Shown here piece by piece: positions 25,286-33,549 of a DNA stretch of 64,000 nt. Position 1 is the stretch's first letter, and the number at the start of each line of letters is the position of its first letter. Under the pieces are notes generated by a model that did not search any database, was not told the origin of the DNA, and was given only the letters and a program-made list of their open reading frames with translations. The stretch lies in contig CABIXV010000001.1 in NCBI GenBank assembly GCA_902362775.1, positions 324,516 through 388,515 on the forward strand. Reading direction: 5' to 3'. This DNA is from Clostridiales bacterium. Lineage in GTDB: Bacteria > Bacillota > Clostridia > Oscillospirales > Oscillospiraceae. Position numbers and translations under genes: made by a program.

Positions 25286-25657
25286 TTACACCATGGTCTC
25301 TGGGTGCAGCCCGAAGCTGACCGCGATAGCGGTATCCACCTGCTTCATGACTCCCTCGTCCAGCCGGCCCATCTTTTCCCGCAGGCGACGCTTATCCAGG
25401 GTCCGCACCTGCTCCAGAAGGATAACCGACTCCTTGGGCAGCCCGCAGCTCAGAGGTGCCACCGAGATATGGGTGGGCAGTCTGGCCTTCCCTGTCTGGG
25501 AGGTGATGGCCGCGGCGATGACAGTCGGGCTATGACGGTTGCCCGTATCGTTTTGGACGATCAGAACAGGCCGCACGCCCCCCTGCTCACTGCCCACCAC
25601 CGGGCTGAGATCGGCGTAAAAGATGTCGCCTCGCTTCACGCTGTTATCCACGTACAT
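25286..25657 (-). CDS. MazF/EndoA-type mRNA endoribonuclease
   Basis: This 123-residue PemK/MazF-family RNase is of the EndoA (NdoA) type that cleaves mRNA at short sites. The fold markers are VKRGDIFYADLSPVVGSEQGGVRPVLIVQND, then TVIAAAITSQTGK and LPKESVILLEQVRTLDKRRL, all conserved in Firmicute MazF. The start follows GGAGTGTGA. The usual small antitoxin gene is not immediately upstream; alanine racemase is the next upstream gene on this strand, 270 bases away. The alr-mazF order is typical of Firmicutes, where the antitoxin normally lies between. Confidence 0.9.
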   Translation of the reverse strand: MYVDNSVKRGDIFYADLSPVVGSEQGGVRPVLIVQNDTGNRHSPTVIAAAITSQTGKARLPTHISVAPLSCGLPKESVILLEQVRTLDKRRLREKMGRLDEGVMKQVDTAIAVSFGLHPETMV

Positions 25658-25676
25658 TCACACTCCGCTGGAAAGA

Positions 25677-25723
25677 TAGTACGCGTTACAGGCGCCCACC
25701 GGGTCCTATGTAACGCTGTACTA
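25677..25723 (-). other. Long hairpin in the mazF leader
   Basis: TAGTACGCGTTACA (25677-25690) is nearly the reverse complement of TGTAACGCTGTACTA (25709-25723), with a one-base bulge. It ends about 20 bases before the mazF start. It could affect mazF mRNA stability or act as a palindromic binding site. The rest of 25724-25927 contains a second inverted repeat (CCGGACAGGC with GCCTGTCCGG near 25880-25909) and no gene I can support. Confidence 0.65.
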
Positions 25724-25927
25724 TGATTCTCCCACGGAGCGGCGGGGTTTATACTCTCCGCCAAAAAATAGCATTTTTTGCTTTGACCAAGCCCGCCGCG
25801 CCTTTGTACCCTGGAGAGGTCCTCCCCTCTCCGCCGCTCCAACTCATCCTATGTGGGTCTGAGCCGGGCGGTCACGGGGCCGGACAGGCAGCGGGCCAGC
25901 CTGTCCGGTGGATTTTGGGGGCCAAAC

Positions 25928-27067
25928 TCAACGGATCTCCCTTCCACCATCCAAATAGATACGGGGGACCCGCCGGGAGAGCTGGCACAATAATTCATAG
26001 ACGATGGTCTCAGCCTGATCCGCAGCGCGCTGGGTCAGCCCAGGGCCATAGATTCGGGCCACATCCCCCGGCGCCACGTCGGGCAGGTCCGTCACGTCCA
26101 CCATGCACATATCCATACAGATGCGTCCAAGGACGGGGCACAGCCTGTCCCCGATCTGGACCTGCAGCTTGTTGGACAGGGATCTTGGCAGGCCGTCCCC
26201 ATAACCGACCGGCAGGACAGCTACCCTGGAATCCCGCTCCAGCACGGCGGTACAGCCATAGCTGATGGGGCTTCCGGCAGGCATTGGCCGGACGGCGGCC
26301 ACCCGGCTTTTCAGAGTCATGACCGGGATCAGGCCGGGGGCCTCTATCCCCGGCGCGGGCGGGAAGCCGTATAGGGCGATGCCGGGACGGATCATATCCA
26401 TGTGGCTCTGCCCATAGTGTAACACAGCGGCGCTGGCGCCGCAATGGTAAATTGCGAAATGAAGCCCCCGGTCCTCCAGAGCCTTCTTCGCCTCCAGAAA
26501 CCGCCTGAGTTGGGCTGCGGTGTAGGTCTCGTCCTCATCCGCAGCGGCGAAGTGGGTGAACATCCCCTCCACCTCCAGCCCAGGCAGGGCGCACAGGGCG
26601 GTCATCTTCTCCAGGGCGGAACCGTTCTCTCCATCCCCCCAGAGAAACCCCAGCCGTCCCATACCAGTGTCCACCTTCAGGTGGACGCGCAGCCTCTTTC
26701 CGGCGGCCAGCGCCACTCGGGACAGGGCCTGGGCGGACTCCAGATCCTCCACAGTCTGGGTGATGTTCCAGTCCAGCAGGTCCTGGGCCAGCGCCGGGTC
26801 CGTCTGGCCCAGGCAGAGGATGGGCAGGACAATACCGCCCCGCCGCAGCTCCTCCCCCTCGGCTGCACAGGCCACCGCCAGCATATCCGCTCCCAGCTCC
26901 TGGAGCTTTTGGGCCACTGGAACCGCCCCATGGCCATAGGCGTCCGCCTTGACCAGCCCCAAAAATCCGCAGCCCGCCGGGGTCAAGGCCTTTAGGGCCC
27001 GGTAATTGTGTGCCATGGCCCCCAAATCTATCTCCGCCCAGGTGCGGGCCTTCCGTCTGTCTGTCAT
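25928..27067 (-). CDS. alr: Alanine racemase
   Basis: This 379-residue PLP enzyme converts L- to D-alanine for peptidoglycan. The PLP lysine is in LVKADAYGHGAVPV near residue 40. The catalytic tyrosine of the C-terminal domain is in PISYGCTAVLERD near residue 265. The substrate-binding GRICMDMCMVDVTDLPDV stretch is also present, and length is normal. The start at 27067 follows AGAAGGTATGACCG. It is followed on the same strand by the mazF region. Confidence 0.96.
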   Translation of the reverse strand: MTDRRKARTWAEIDLGAMAHNYRALKALTPAGCGFLGLVKADAYGHGAVPVAQKLQELGADMLAVACAAEGEELRRGGIVLPILCLGQTDPALAQDLLDWNITQTVEDLESAQALSRVALAAGKRLRVHLKVDTGMGRLGFLWGDGENGSALEKMTALCALPGLEVEGMFTHFAAADEDETYTAAQLRRFLEAKKALEDRGLHFAIYHCGASAAVLHYGQSHMDMIRPGIALYGFPPAPGIEAPGLIPVMTLKSRVAAVRPMPAGSPISYGCTAVLERDSRVAVLPVGYGDGLPRSLSNKLQVQIGDRLCPVLGRICMDMCMVDVTDLPDVAPGDVARIYGPGLTQRAADQAETIVYELLCQLSRRVPRIYLDGGREIR

Positions 27068-27136
27068 CGGTCATACCTTCTTTTGTATCCAAATAGGGCC
27101 TGCCGCCCCATTTTCCTCTCCCAAGGGCCTGTTCCC

Positions 27137-27721
27137 CTAGGACATAGCAAAATCTGTAAACTCACATAAAATGGCCCGGAATCCGTCCACCGATATCTCG
27201 CCTCTGGACAGGGCATGGGTAGAGGTGTCGAACCACAGGGATACCTCGCTTCCGGTGCCCGGAGTTCCCTCCGGGTCCCCACAGTCCATACGGAGCAGGG
27301 CGCCGTCCTCCTCCAGCGCGCAGGACACGATGTAGCCTGACCGGGCCCCTTCCAGCAGGGCGGGGACGGCGGACACAGGGCTCAACCCCTCCGGGTCCAG
27401 CGGGCCCGTTTCCACTGAAAGACCGTCATATTCCAGCTGTCCATCCTGCCCTGTAACGCGGGCCGTGATGCCGGCCACCGTGTCCGGAGCGGACAGGGTC
27501 AGAGTGGTCTCCTCGCCGTCCACCGCCACCGCCAGCTCATACTGGTACACCCGCTGCCCGTAGTCGGCGGTAATGGCCGCCTGCCCTGCGCAGGAGCCCA
27601 TGGCCAGATACTCCCCCCGGATCTGTAAGGCCAGCTCCTCCGCCTCGTTCCCTTCCGCTCCGCCGGTACAGGCGGATAGCAGCAGGATCATCATTGGTAC
27701 GCAAAACAGAAGTTTGCGCAC
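27137..27721 (-). CDS. Lipoprotein of unknown function
   Basis: This 194-residue protein has a lipoprotein signal peptide ending in the lipobox LLSAC (Cys near residue 18). The mature part is beta-rich (YQYELAVAVDGEETTLTLS, VAGITARVTGQDGQLEYDGLSVETG), with a layout resembling LolA/LppX-like or DUF4367-type lipoproteins. No specific family is recognised with confidence. It lies 32 bases after nnr on the same strand and 69 bases before alr, so it may be co-transcribed with both. Confidence 0.75.
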   Translation of the reverse strand: MRKLLFCVPMMILLLSACTGGAEGNEAEELALQIRGEYLAMGSCAGQAAITADYGQRVYQYELAVAVDGEETTLTLSAPDTVAGITARVTGQDGQLEYDGLSVETGPLDPEGLSPVSAVPALLEGARSGYIVSCALEEDGALLRMDCGDPEGTPGTGSEVSLWFDTSTHALSRGEISVDGFRAILCEFTDFAMS

Positions 27722-27753
27722 AGTTTTCCCTCCAAAGCGTCATGAATAGGCTT

Positions 27754-29445
27754 TTATTTTCGCTCCTCATTCTCCTTCAGCACCTCGGGGAGCATCCCGA
27801 TCAGGTCAGAGGGCAGCATGGCGTACTCCCCAAACCGTTGAGCACACTTGTCCCCGGCCTTCCCATGAAGCCACACAGCCAGAGCAGTTGTTTCCGACAC
27901 CGCGGCATGGGGTCCCTGAAGGTGCTTTTGTCCCAGCAGGGCGGCGATCATCCCGGCCAGCACATCGCCGGAGCCTCCCTTTGCCATGCCGGGATTCCCG
28001 GTACCGTTGAGCCAGGTGCGGCCGTCTGGAGCGGCAGTGACAGTGCCCCGCCCCTTGAGGACCAACGTGCAGCGGTGGTCCTTGGCAAAGGTCCGGGCTG
28101 CCGCCACCCTGTCCTGGATGGGGAGGGCACACCCCGTCAACCGGACAAATTCCCCGGCGTGAGGGGTCAGGACCGTGGCCGCCCGCCGTCTGTCCAAACT
28201 ATCTATATGCCCGGACAGGGCATTTATGCCATCGGCGTCCAGCACCACCGGTATCTCCAGGTCACATAGCAGGGAGCGCACCAGCCGCTCCATCCGCGGA
28301 TGCCGGCCCAGGCCCGGACCGATCACAGCCACATCACAGGACCGGGCCTTCTCCAATAGTTTATCATACTCCTCCGGCAGAGGAAAGGCCATGGCCTCCT
28401 GGCACTTGACAGCCACAATGGGATAGATCTCTCGGGGCACTCCCACATAGACCAGTCCGGCTCCGGTGCGCAGCGCCCCACAGGCGGCCAGCACAGGAGC
28501 TCCGGTATAGCCCTCGCTGCCCCCCAAAATAAACACCTTTCCAAAGTCCCCCTTGTGGCCGTCTGCCGGCCGGCGGGGGAGATTCCAGTGCATATAGTCC
28601 GGACGGAGCTCTATTGGCTCCGGGCCCCGCCATATCATCTGGTGAACCAGGTCCTGGGGGATGCCGATATGGGCCACCCGCACCTCTCCGGCACAGCCCG
28701 CACCAGCGCCCAAATAGAGCCCCGGCTTGGCGCAGGTGAAGGTAACTGTAGTTTCGGCCTGGACAGCCTGGCCCAGTATCTCCCCAGTGTCCCCATCCAC
28801 TCCGGAGGGCAGGTCGCATGACACTACGGGGGCCCGCCGGCCGTTCATCCACTGGACCGCCGCCAAAAAATCCCCCTCCAGCGGCCGCTTCAGCCCCACC
28901 CCGAACAGGGCGTCCACATAGCAGTCGCAGGTCCCCAGCCAGGCCGCCAGCCTCCTGTCCTCCAGGTCCAGAGGCTCCAACACGCCGCCGGCCTCAATCA
29001 GACGGGCCTCCATCGCCTTTGCGTCCGGCGTCATCTTCTCCCGGCCGCCCACCAAAAAGGCGCGGACACGATAGCCCTCCTCCAGCAGGATGCGGGCGGC
29101 GGCGATGCCGTCCCCACCGTTGTTGCCAGGACCGCAGAAAACAGCGATCCTCTGGGTGGGGTCGGTATTTTTGCTCTCCACGATGGCCCGGACAGCCTCC
29201 ATCTCCCGCTGCTCCTCCGGCGTGGGCTCCCGGCTGTCCTCCATCATAACAAATGCTACCGAAACAGCCGACCCAATCACGCCATCCGGCCGTCTTGGCC
29301 CCTTCACAGGCCCCACCAGATCGACCACCGCCTGGGCCGCCTCCCGGGCGGCGTTCTCCATCAGCTCCAGAGAGGGGATCCCCCGCTCCTCAATGGTCCT
29401 CCGGTCCAATTCCCTCATCTGCTCTGTGGTGGCAAGCATACTCAT
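27754..29445 (-). CDS. nnr: Bifunctional NAD(P)HX epimerase/dehydratase
   Basis: This 563-residue metabolite-repair enzyme has an N-terminal YjeF epimerase domain (TEQMRELDRRTIEERGIPSLELMENA; AVFCGPGNNGGDGIAAARIL) and a C-terminal ribokinase-like ADP-dependent dehydratase (GSEGYTGAPVLAACGALRTGAGLV, VVLDADGINALS, LTPHAGEF, GTGNPGMAKGGSGDVLAG). Together they restore damaged NAD(P)H hydrates. Residues ~45-97 form an unusual insertion before the first nucleotide-binding strand, rich in charged residues. The start at 29445 (MSMLATTEQM) lies behind AAGGAGCGGG and overlaps the upstream stop as ATGA. Confidence 0.95.
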   Translation of the reverse strand: MSMLATTEQMRELDRRTIEERGIPSLELMENAAREAAQAVVDLVGPVKGPRRPDGVIGSAVSVAFVMMEDSREPTPEEQREMEAVRAIVESKNTDPTQRIAVFCGPGNNGGDGIAAARILLEEGYRVRAFLVGGREKMTPDAKAMEARLIEAGGVLEPLDLEDRRLAAWLGTCDCYVDALFGVGLKRPLEGDFLAAVQWMNGRRAPVVSCDLPSGVDGDTGEILGQAVQAETTVTFTCAKPGLYLGAGAGCAGEVRVAHIGIPQDLVHQMIWRGPEPIELRPDYMHWNLPRRPADGHKGDFGKVFILGGSEGYTGAPVLAACGALRTGAGLVYVGVPREIYPIVAVKCQEAMAFPLPEEYDKLLEKARSCDVAVIGPGLGRHPRMERLVRSLLCDLEIPVVLDADGINALSGHIDSLDRRRAATVLTPHAGEFVRLTGCALPIQDRVAAARTFAKDHRCTLVLKGRGTVTAAPDGRTWLNGTGNPGMAKGGSGDVLAGMIAALLGQKHLQGPHAAVSETTALAVWLHGKAGDKCAQRFGEYAMLPSDLIGMLPEVLKENEERK

Positions 29446-29948
29446 TTTTCCCGCTCCTTCCATCCCTTTGGCAGCAGCTCCTCCACTGGGACTAATTCCA
29501 CCACCTGGGCCGCCGCCGTCTTCGATGGGTATACTGTCAGCTCCAGGGCCGGCTCCCACAGCTCCCGGACCTCCTCCCCCGCCAGCAGCCGTCCGGAAAA
29601 TCGCTCCATACCTTCCGACACCAGGAACACCGCCCCGTCCGGGGTGACGCAGTAAACCCCGTCTCCGATGGATTCCGCCCGGCCATACCAGCCGCCATCC
29701 CGGTCCCGGGCGACAAGTTCCATATAGGGCACTGTAAAAAACGGGGCGTTGGGAATGTCCTCGTCCTCAAAGAAAAAGAACACCCCGGCCCGCTTCGCCA
29801 TCTCCTGATACTGAGGCAGCTCCTTCCGGATCTTGGCCTGCTCGGTGTGGATCACAGTCCCGGCGGGAAGGACCTTCGCCTCGCTGCTTAAGAGCCCCAG
29901 CGCGCCAAATCGATTCAGCTCCCCCATGTCAAAGTAGACGGTCCTCAC
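29442..29948 (-). CDS. Protein of unknown function, coupled to nnr
   Basis: This 168-residue soluble protein begins RTVYFDMGELNRFGALGLLSSE and has no motif I can name. Two blocks look conserved in style: AGVFFFFEDEDIPNAPFFTVPYMELV and GDGVYCVTPDGAVFLVSEGMERFSGRL. A small beta-barrel-like or knot-tied fold is possible. The GTG at 29948 has GGGGAG six bases upstream and is preferred to an earlier in-frame GTG at 29966. Its stop overlaps the nnr start, so the two proteins are probably made together. Confidence 0.65.
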   Translation of the reverse strand: MRTVYFDMGELNRFGALGLLSSEAKVLPAGTVIHTEQAKIRKELPQYQEMAKRAGVFFFFEDEDIPNAPFFTVPYMELVARDRDGGWYGRAESIGDGVYCVTPDGAVFLVSEGMERFSGRLLAGEEVRELWEPALELTVYPSKTAAAQVVELVPVEELLPKGWKEREK

Positions 29949-30000
29949 AGTTCTCTCCCCTGTCACAGATTTTTTCCCATTCTACCACACTTCCCCGGAC

Positions 30001-30033
30001 AAAAAAAGAGGGGGAGGGCCTCCGGCCCTCCCC
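30001..30033 (-). terminator. Terminator of the sufC-sufB-like operon
   Basis: GGGGAGGGCC (30011-30020) pairs with GGCCCTCCCC (30024-30033), followed on the minus strand by CTCTTTTTTT. Confidence 0.9.
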
Positions 30034-30044
30034 GAATTCAATCT

Positions 30045-30962
30045 TTATTTCAAAAATCCGTTGACGATCTGTTCCTCGGCCTCTTTCTCCGTCAGGCCAA
30101 GGGTCATGAGCTTTGTGAGCTGCTCTCCGGCGATCTTGCCGATAGCCGCCTCGTGGATGAGCTGGGCGTCCAGACAGTTGGCGGTGACCTCCGGGATGGC
30201 GGACACCACGCCCTGATCCATGATAATGGCATCGCACTCAGAGTGGCCGTAGCAGGCGGCGTTCCCGTTGATGCGGGCCAGGAACACCTGCTTGGACTCG
30301 CCCCGGGCCACAGACCGGGAGATGACATTGGTGTGGCAGCCCTCCCCGTCCAGATCCACTGTGAAATCGGACTTGGCCAGTTGGCGGCCGTGGGTCATCA
30401 CCTTCTCCTTGATAATAAGGGTGGAATTGGGCCCCAGCTTGGCCTTAGTCGTGCGGATGGTGGAGTCCACTCCCTTGATCTGGGTGGTCTCCATCTCCAT
30501 GTAGCTGCCCTCCCGCATCTCCACGATGGTAGTGGGATTCATGATATTCTCTCCCAGTCCGTCCCCCTCGCCGTAGTGGCGCTCCACATAGCGCACCCGG
30601 GCGTTTTTCCCCACATAGAAGGCATGAATACCAGAGTGCTCCGAGTTCTGCACCCCGCAGTTGTGGATGCCGCAGCCGGCCACGATGGTCACGTCGCAGT
30701 CGTCCCCGATGAAGAAGTCGTTGTACACCGTTTCGGTCAGGCCGCTCTCACTGAGGACCACTGGGATGTGGACCGACTGGTTTTTGGTACCGGGCTTGAT
30801 AATGATGTCGATGCCGTCCTTGTCCGTCTTGGAAACAATATCGATGCTGGCAGTGGTATTCCGGGCAGCCGCCTTCCCGTTGGCCCGAATGTTATAGGCC
30901 CCCTCAGGCACGCCGTGGAGCTCCGCCACCTGCTCCAGCAGGTTCTTTTGGATTGCGTCCAT
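30045..30962 (-). CDS. SufB/SufD-family Fe-S scaffold protein (minimal SmsB-like)
   Basis: This 305-residue protein is a short member of the SufBD family. The beta-helix core is seen in NDFFIGDDCDVTIVAGCGIHNCG and YVERHYGEGDGLGENIMNPTTIVEM. The C-terminal SufBD hallmark is GHSECDAIIMDQGVVSAIPEVTA and AQLIHEAAIGKIAGEQLTKLMTLGLTEKEAE. At 305 residues it is far shorter than SufB or SufD (usually over 400). With sufC alone upstream, and no sufD, sufS or sufU, it fits the ancestral two-gene SmsCB type of Fe-S assembly. The exact cluster ligands cannot be assigned. Confidence 0.9.
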   Translation of the reverse strand: MDAIQKNLLEQVAELHGVPEGAYNIRANGKAAARNTTASIDIVSKTDKDGIDIIIKPGTKNQSVHIPVVLSESGLTETVYNDFFIGDDCDVTIVAGCGIHNCGVQNSEHSGIHAFYVGKNARVRYVERHYGEGDGLGENIMNPTTIVEMREGSYMEMETTQIKGVDSTIRTTKAKLGPNSTLIIKEKVMTHGRQLAKSDFTVDLDGEGCHTNVISRSVARGESKQVFLARINGNAACYGHSECDAIIMDQGVVSAIPEVTANCLDAQLIHEAAIGKIAGEQLTKLMTLGLTEKEAEEQIVNGFLK

Positions 30963-30975
30963 AAAAATCCCTCCT

Positions 30976-31704
30976 TTACCGCACCTTGTCCGTCAGGGCG
31001 CTGCAAACCTCAGGCGCCGCTCCCAGCAGCGAGGGCAGGATATCCTTCCTGGGCCCGTCCCGCTGGACCTGGCCGTCCGCCAGGACGATAATGCGGTCAG
31101 CGATGTTCAAAATCCTCTCCTGATGGGAGATGATGAGGATGGAGCCGTTGATCTTCTCATGCAGGTGCTCAAACACCTGGATGAGGTTGCTGAAGGACCA
31201 CAGGTCAATGCCCGCCTCCGGCTCGTCAAAGACAGACAGCTTGGTGGAACGGGCCATAATCATGGCAATCTCAATGCGCTTCAGCTCTCCACCGGACAGA
31301 GAGGCGTCCACTTCCCGGTCGATATAGTCCTTGGCGCACAGGCCCACCTCTGAAAGATAGTTGCAGGCCTCCGGCACGCCGATGCTCTTTCCGCTGGCCA
31401 GGGTGATCAGATCCTTCACCGTCAGCCCCTTGAAGCGAACCGGCTGCTGGAAGGCAAAGCTGATGCCCTTCCGGGCCCGCTCGGTGATGGACAGGCCGGT
31501 GATATCCTCTCCGTCCAGCAGGATGCGCCCCTGGGTGGGCGTCAGGATGCCGGCGATGACCTTGGCCAGAGTGGATTTCCCCCCTCCGTTGGGTCCGGTG
31601 ATGGCCACGAACCGCTCGCTGATGGTCAAATCGATATCGCGCAGGATGCCCTTGTTGTCGCCGTCCTGTTCCACGTCATAGCTGATATGCTGTAATTCCA
31701 GCAT
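30976..31704 (-). CDS. sufC: SufC-type ATPase of Fe-S cluster assembly
   Basis: This 242-residue soluble ABC ATPase powers the SufB/D scaffold. Walker A is GPNGGGKST near residue 40, the signature LSGGELKRIEIAMIMA near 140, and Walker B KLSVFDEPEAGIDLWSF near 165. The SufC-specific FAFQQPVRFKGLTV stretch is present. GGAGGGGTTCCC precedes the ATG. It overlaps nothing and is followed 13 bases later by its partner. Promoter candidate at 31809-31837. Confidence 0.94.
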   Translation of the reverse strand: MLELQHISYDVEQDGDNKGILRDIDLTISERFVAITGPNGGGKSTLAKVIAGILTPTQGRILLDGEDITGLSITERARKGISFAFQQPVRFKGLTVKDLITLASGKSIGVPEACNYLSEVGLCAKDYIDREVDASLSGGELKRIEIAMIMARSTKLSVFDEPEAGIDLWSFSNLIQVFEHLHEKINGSILIISHQERILNIADRIIVLADGQVQRDGPRKDILPSLLGAAPEVCSALTDKVR

Positions 31705-31808
31705 GGGAACCCCTCCTATGGTTTCCGGCTCTGGAGCCGGTCTGTCTAAACAGTATCATGCCCCCTGGACTGGGCCGCCAAACAGGGCCTGTCCTTTGAG
31801 GCGTCTTT

Positions 31809-31837
31809 ATTCTATCACGGGAGGGAGAATTTGTCTA
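31809..31837 (-). promoter_or_regulatory. Promoter of the suf operon
   Basis: On the minus strand TAGACA (31832-31837) lies 17 bases from TAGAAT (31809-31814). Just upstream, AATTTCCTA (31843-31851) and TAGGAATTT (31861-31869) form an imperfect inverted repeat that could bind an Rrf2/IscR-type regulator. That role is inferred only. Confidence 0.6.
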
Positions 31838-31976
31838 TCCTTAATTTCCTACTTTTTTAATAGGAATTTTATTTTTCAGATTTTATGCTTTATTATCCTG
31901 GCCCTCAAGGGATCAGCCCCCTCTTTACAGGGAAGTATATACAGAATGACACCTCTTTTAAAAAGGAGGTCCCGCC

Positions 31977-32201
31977 ATGAGAGATACCGCTCTCCCTCCT
32001 CCTGTGTCGCTACGGCGCGGAGCGCCTGGACTGGAAGGGGCTTATACTCTGCTTGATTGGGCTCAATCTTGTCCCGCTCCTCCTTGCGGCCCGCCCCGCC
32101 CGGCCCTCCTCTTTGGTTCTCCCGAGGGGCCCTGCATCCGGCCCTTTTCAGGTCTCCTCTTTCTCTGCGGGTCAGCTTTTTCATATTTTTCGTCGGGATG
32201 A
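31977..32201 (+). pseudogene. Possible frameshifted small membrane-protein gene
   Basis: A perfect AAAAAGGAGGTC ribosome site precedes an ATG at 31977. The frame from that ATG gives a Pro/Arg-rich 74-residue product that does not look natural. In another frame, starting at the next codon shift, the same DNA reads LSLLLCRYGAERLDWKG followed by LILCLIGLNLVPLLLAARP, which looks like a real short membrane protein. A single-base insertion near the start would explain this. The alternative is that the region is untranslated. It lies upstream of the T-box promoter. Confidence 0.3.
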
Positions 32202-32202
32202 C

Positions 32203-32231
32203 TTGCATTCCCGGCGCTTTTGTGATATAAG
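32203..32231 (+). promoter_or_regulatory. Promoter of the T-box transcript
   Basis: TTGCAT (32203-32208) lies 17 bases from TATAAG (32226-32231), just before the T-box leader. Confidence 0.7.
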
Positions 32232-32239
32232 TACCTTTA

Positions 32240-32482
32240 GTGTAAATTGCGGAGAACAGGAAAATAGGGGAACTGTGTTCGTCAGAGAGGGTAGGTCACC
32301 GGCTGAGAGCCTGCCTGGAAACGGCCCCTTGGTTCGCCTGGGAGCGGCCCCTGAGAGGGGGACGGTCTGCCCACCGTTATCGGGGCTTTGAGCGCGTACA
32401 AGTGTGTACGAATGCGGGTGGTACCGCGGAAGGCTGGCCTTTCGTCCCTGAATTTTGGGGATGGAAGGTCTTTTTGTTTTTT
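32240..32482 (+). promoter_or_regulatory. T-box leader (probably tRNA-Phe responsive)
   Basis: The conserved T-box GGGTGGTACCGCG lies at 32416-32428. A Stem I-like region with CAGAGAGGG and a GAAAC loop precedes it. Downstream, the segment from 32436 containing TTCGTCCC pairs with GGGGATGGAAGGTC (32457-32470) and runs into TTTTTGTTTTTT, the terminator. Uncharged tRNA should favour the antiterminator. A candidate specifier TTC followed by G is present on the 3' side of Stem I, and the T in TGGT fits the discriminator A of tRNA-Phe. Downstream pheS and pheT agree, although the first gene is a deacetylase. The specifier was picked by eye. Confidence 0.85.
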
Positions 32483-32502
32483 GAAACATGAGGTGATGTG
32501 CC

Positions 32503-33522
32503 ATGAAGCGTCGATTTATCCCGATCCTGGCTGCTTTGACCTGTGTGCTTCTGCTAGCCGGCTGCCAAAAGGCTGGCCCCAGTCCCCTGCCCGGTTCTGA
32601 TGTCAGCTCCTCTGTCCCTATTCCAGAGACGGAGGATACTGACCAGTCCACGCCCTCCGACACCGGCGATACTCTGCCGGACCTTTCTGTCAATCAGTCC
32701 CCCGGTTCCTCTCCCGATGAGCCTGAAGGCCCCGCTGTCCCTGTGGAGCCTTCGGTGCCGGATGACCCTCCTGTTCAAGAGGAACCCGCTGAAACGCCGC
32801 CGCCTGTTGTGGAGGAGCCGACGCCGCCCGCGGATAACCACACCCTGTATATCCTGATGTATCACCACTTTGTGCCTGATACCGACGAGGAGCTCAACGA
32901 CTGGACGCTTACGGAGAGCCGCCTTCGGGAGGATCTGCAGTGGCTGGCGGACAACGGCTACACCACTGTCCTGCCCCGGGAGCTGGCAGCGGGAGAGCCC
33001 CTGCCGGAGAAGGCGGTCATGCTCACCTTTGACGACGGTTATGCCAGCAACTACCAAATTGCCTATCCCCTGCTTCAAGAATTTCAGGCCAAGGCCGCCA
33101 TCGCTATGATCGTCCGCCGGACCGTGGACGCCAAGCCCGACTTTCTCACCTGGGAGATGTGCCGAGAGATGGCCCAGTCCGGGCTGGTGGAGTTTGGCTC
33201 CCACACCTACGACTCCCACAAGGAGGCAGATCCCCGGGGCATCCTGCATATCAAAGAGGAAACACCAGAGGAATACGCCCAGCGCATTTTCTCGGATATA
33301 CAGGCCAGCATCGACCTCATCGAGGAGAACGTAGGCGTAGAAGTAGACTATTTCGCCTATCCCCACGGGCAGACCGATTCCTGGTCCGACTCCTATCTCA
33401 CCGAACATTTCTCCGTATCCGTCACCACCCGGCACGGCGCTGCCGATATCCGTAAGGGGCTGTACCAGATGCCCCGGCATAATATTACCATGCGGGCTCC
33501 GGTCAGCCAATATCTTCCCTGA
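32503..33522 (+). CDS. Polysaccharide deacetylase lipoprotein (NodB family)
   Basis: This 339-residue exported lipoprotein has a lipobox (LLLAGC, Cys near residue 21), a ~90-residue Pro/Glu/Ser-rich linker that would span the wall, then a CE4/NodB deacetylase domain. Catalytic motifs are LTFDDGYASN (motif 1, base and metal aspartates), FGSHTYDSH (motif 2, metal histidines) and FAYPHGQ (motif 3), with a closing MPRHNI. Deacetylation of peptidoglycan or a related surface glycan is the family role. It is the first gene after the T-box terminator and only 27 bases before pheS, with no promoter in between. Confidence 0.92.
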   Translation: MKRRFIPILAALTCVLLLAGCQKAGPSPLPGSDVSSSVPIPETEDTDQSTPSDTGDTLPDLSVNQSPGSSPDEPEGPAVPVEPSVPDDPPVQEEPAETPPPVVEEPTPPADNHTLYILMYHHFVPDTDEELNDWTLTESRLREDLQWLADNGYTTVLPRELAAGEPLPEKAVMLTFDDGYASNYQIAYPLLQEFQAKAAIAMIVRRTVDAKPDFLTWEMCREMAQSGLVEFGSHTYDSHKEADPRGILHIKEETPEEYAQRIFSDIQASIDLIEENVGVEVDYFAYPHGQTDSWSDSYLTEHFSVSVTTRHGAADIRKGLYQMPRHNITMRAPVSQYLP

Positions 33523-33549
33523 TCGTCCCCGAACAAAGGAGTTTTATCC

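Noticed and set aside
25880..25909. Terminator of alr
   Set aside because: CCGGACAGGC/GCCTGTCCGG forms a stem but no T tract follows on the minus strand.
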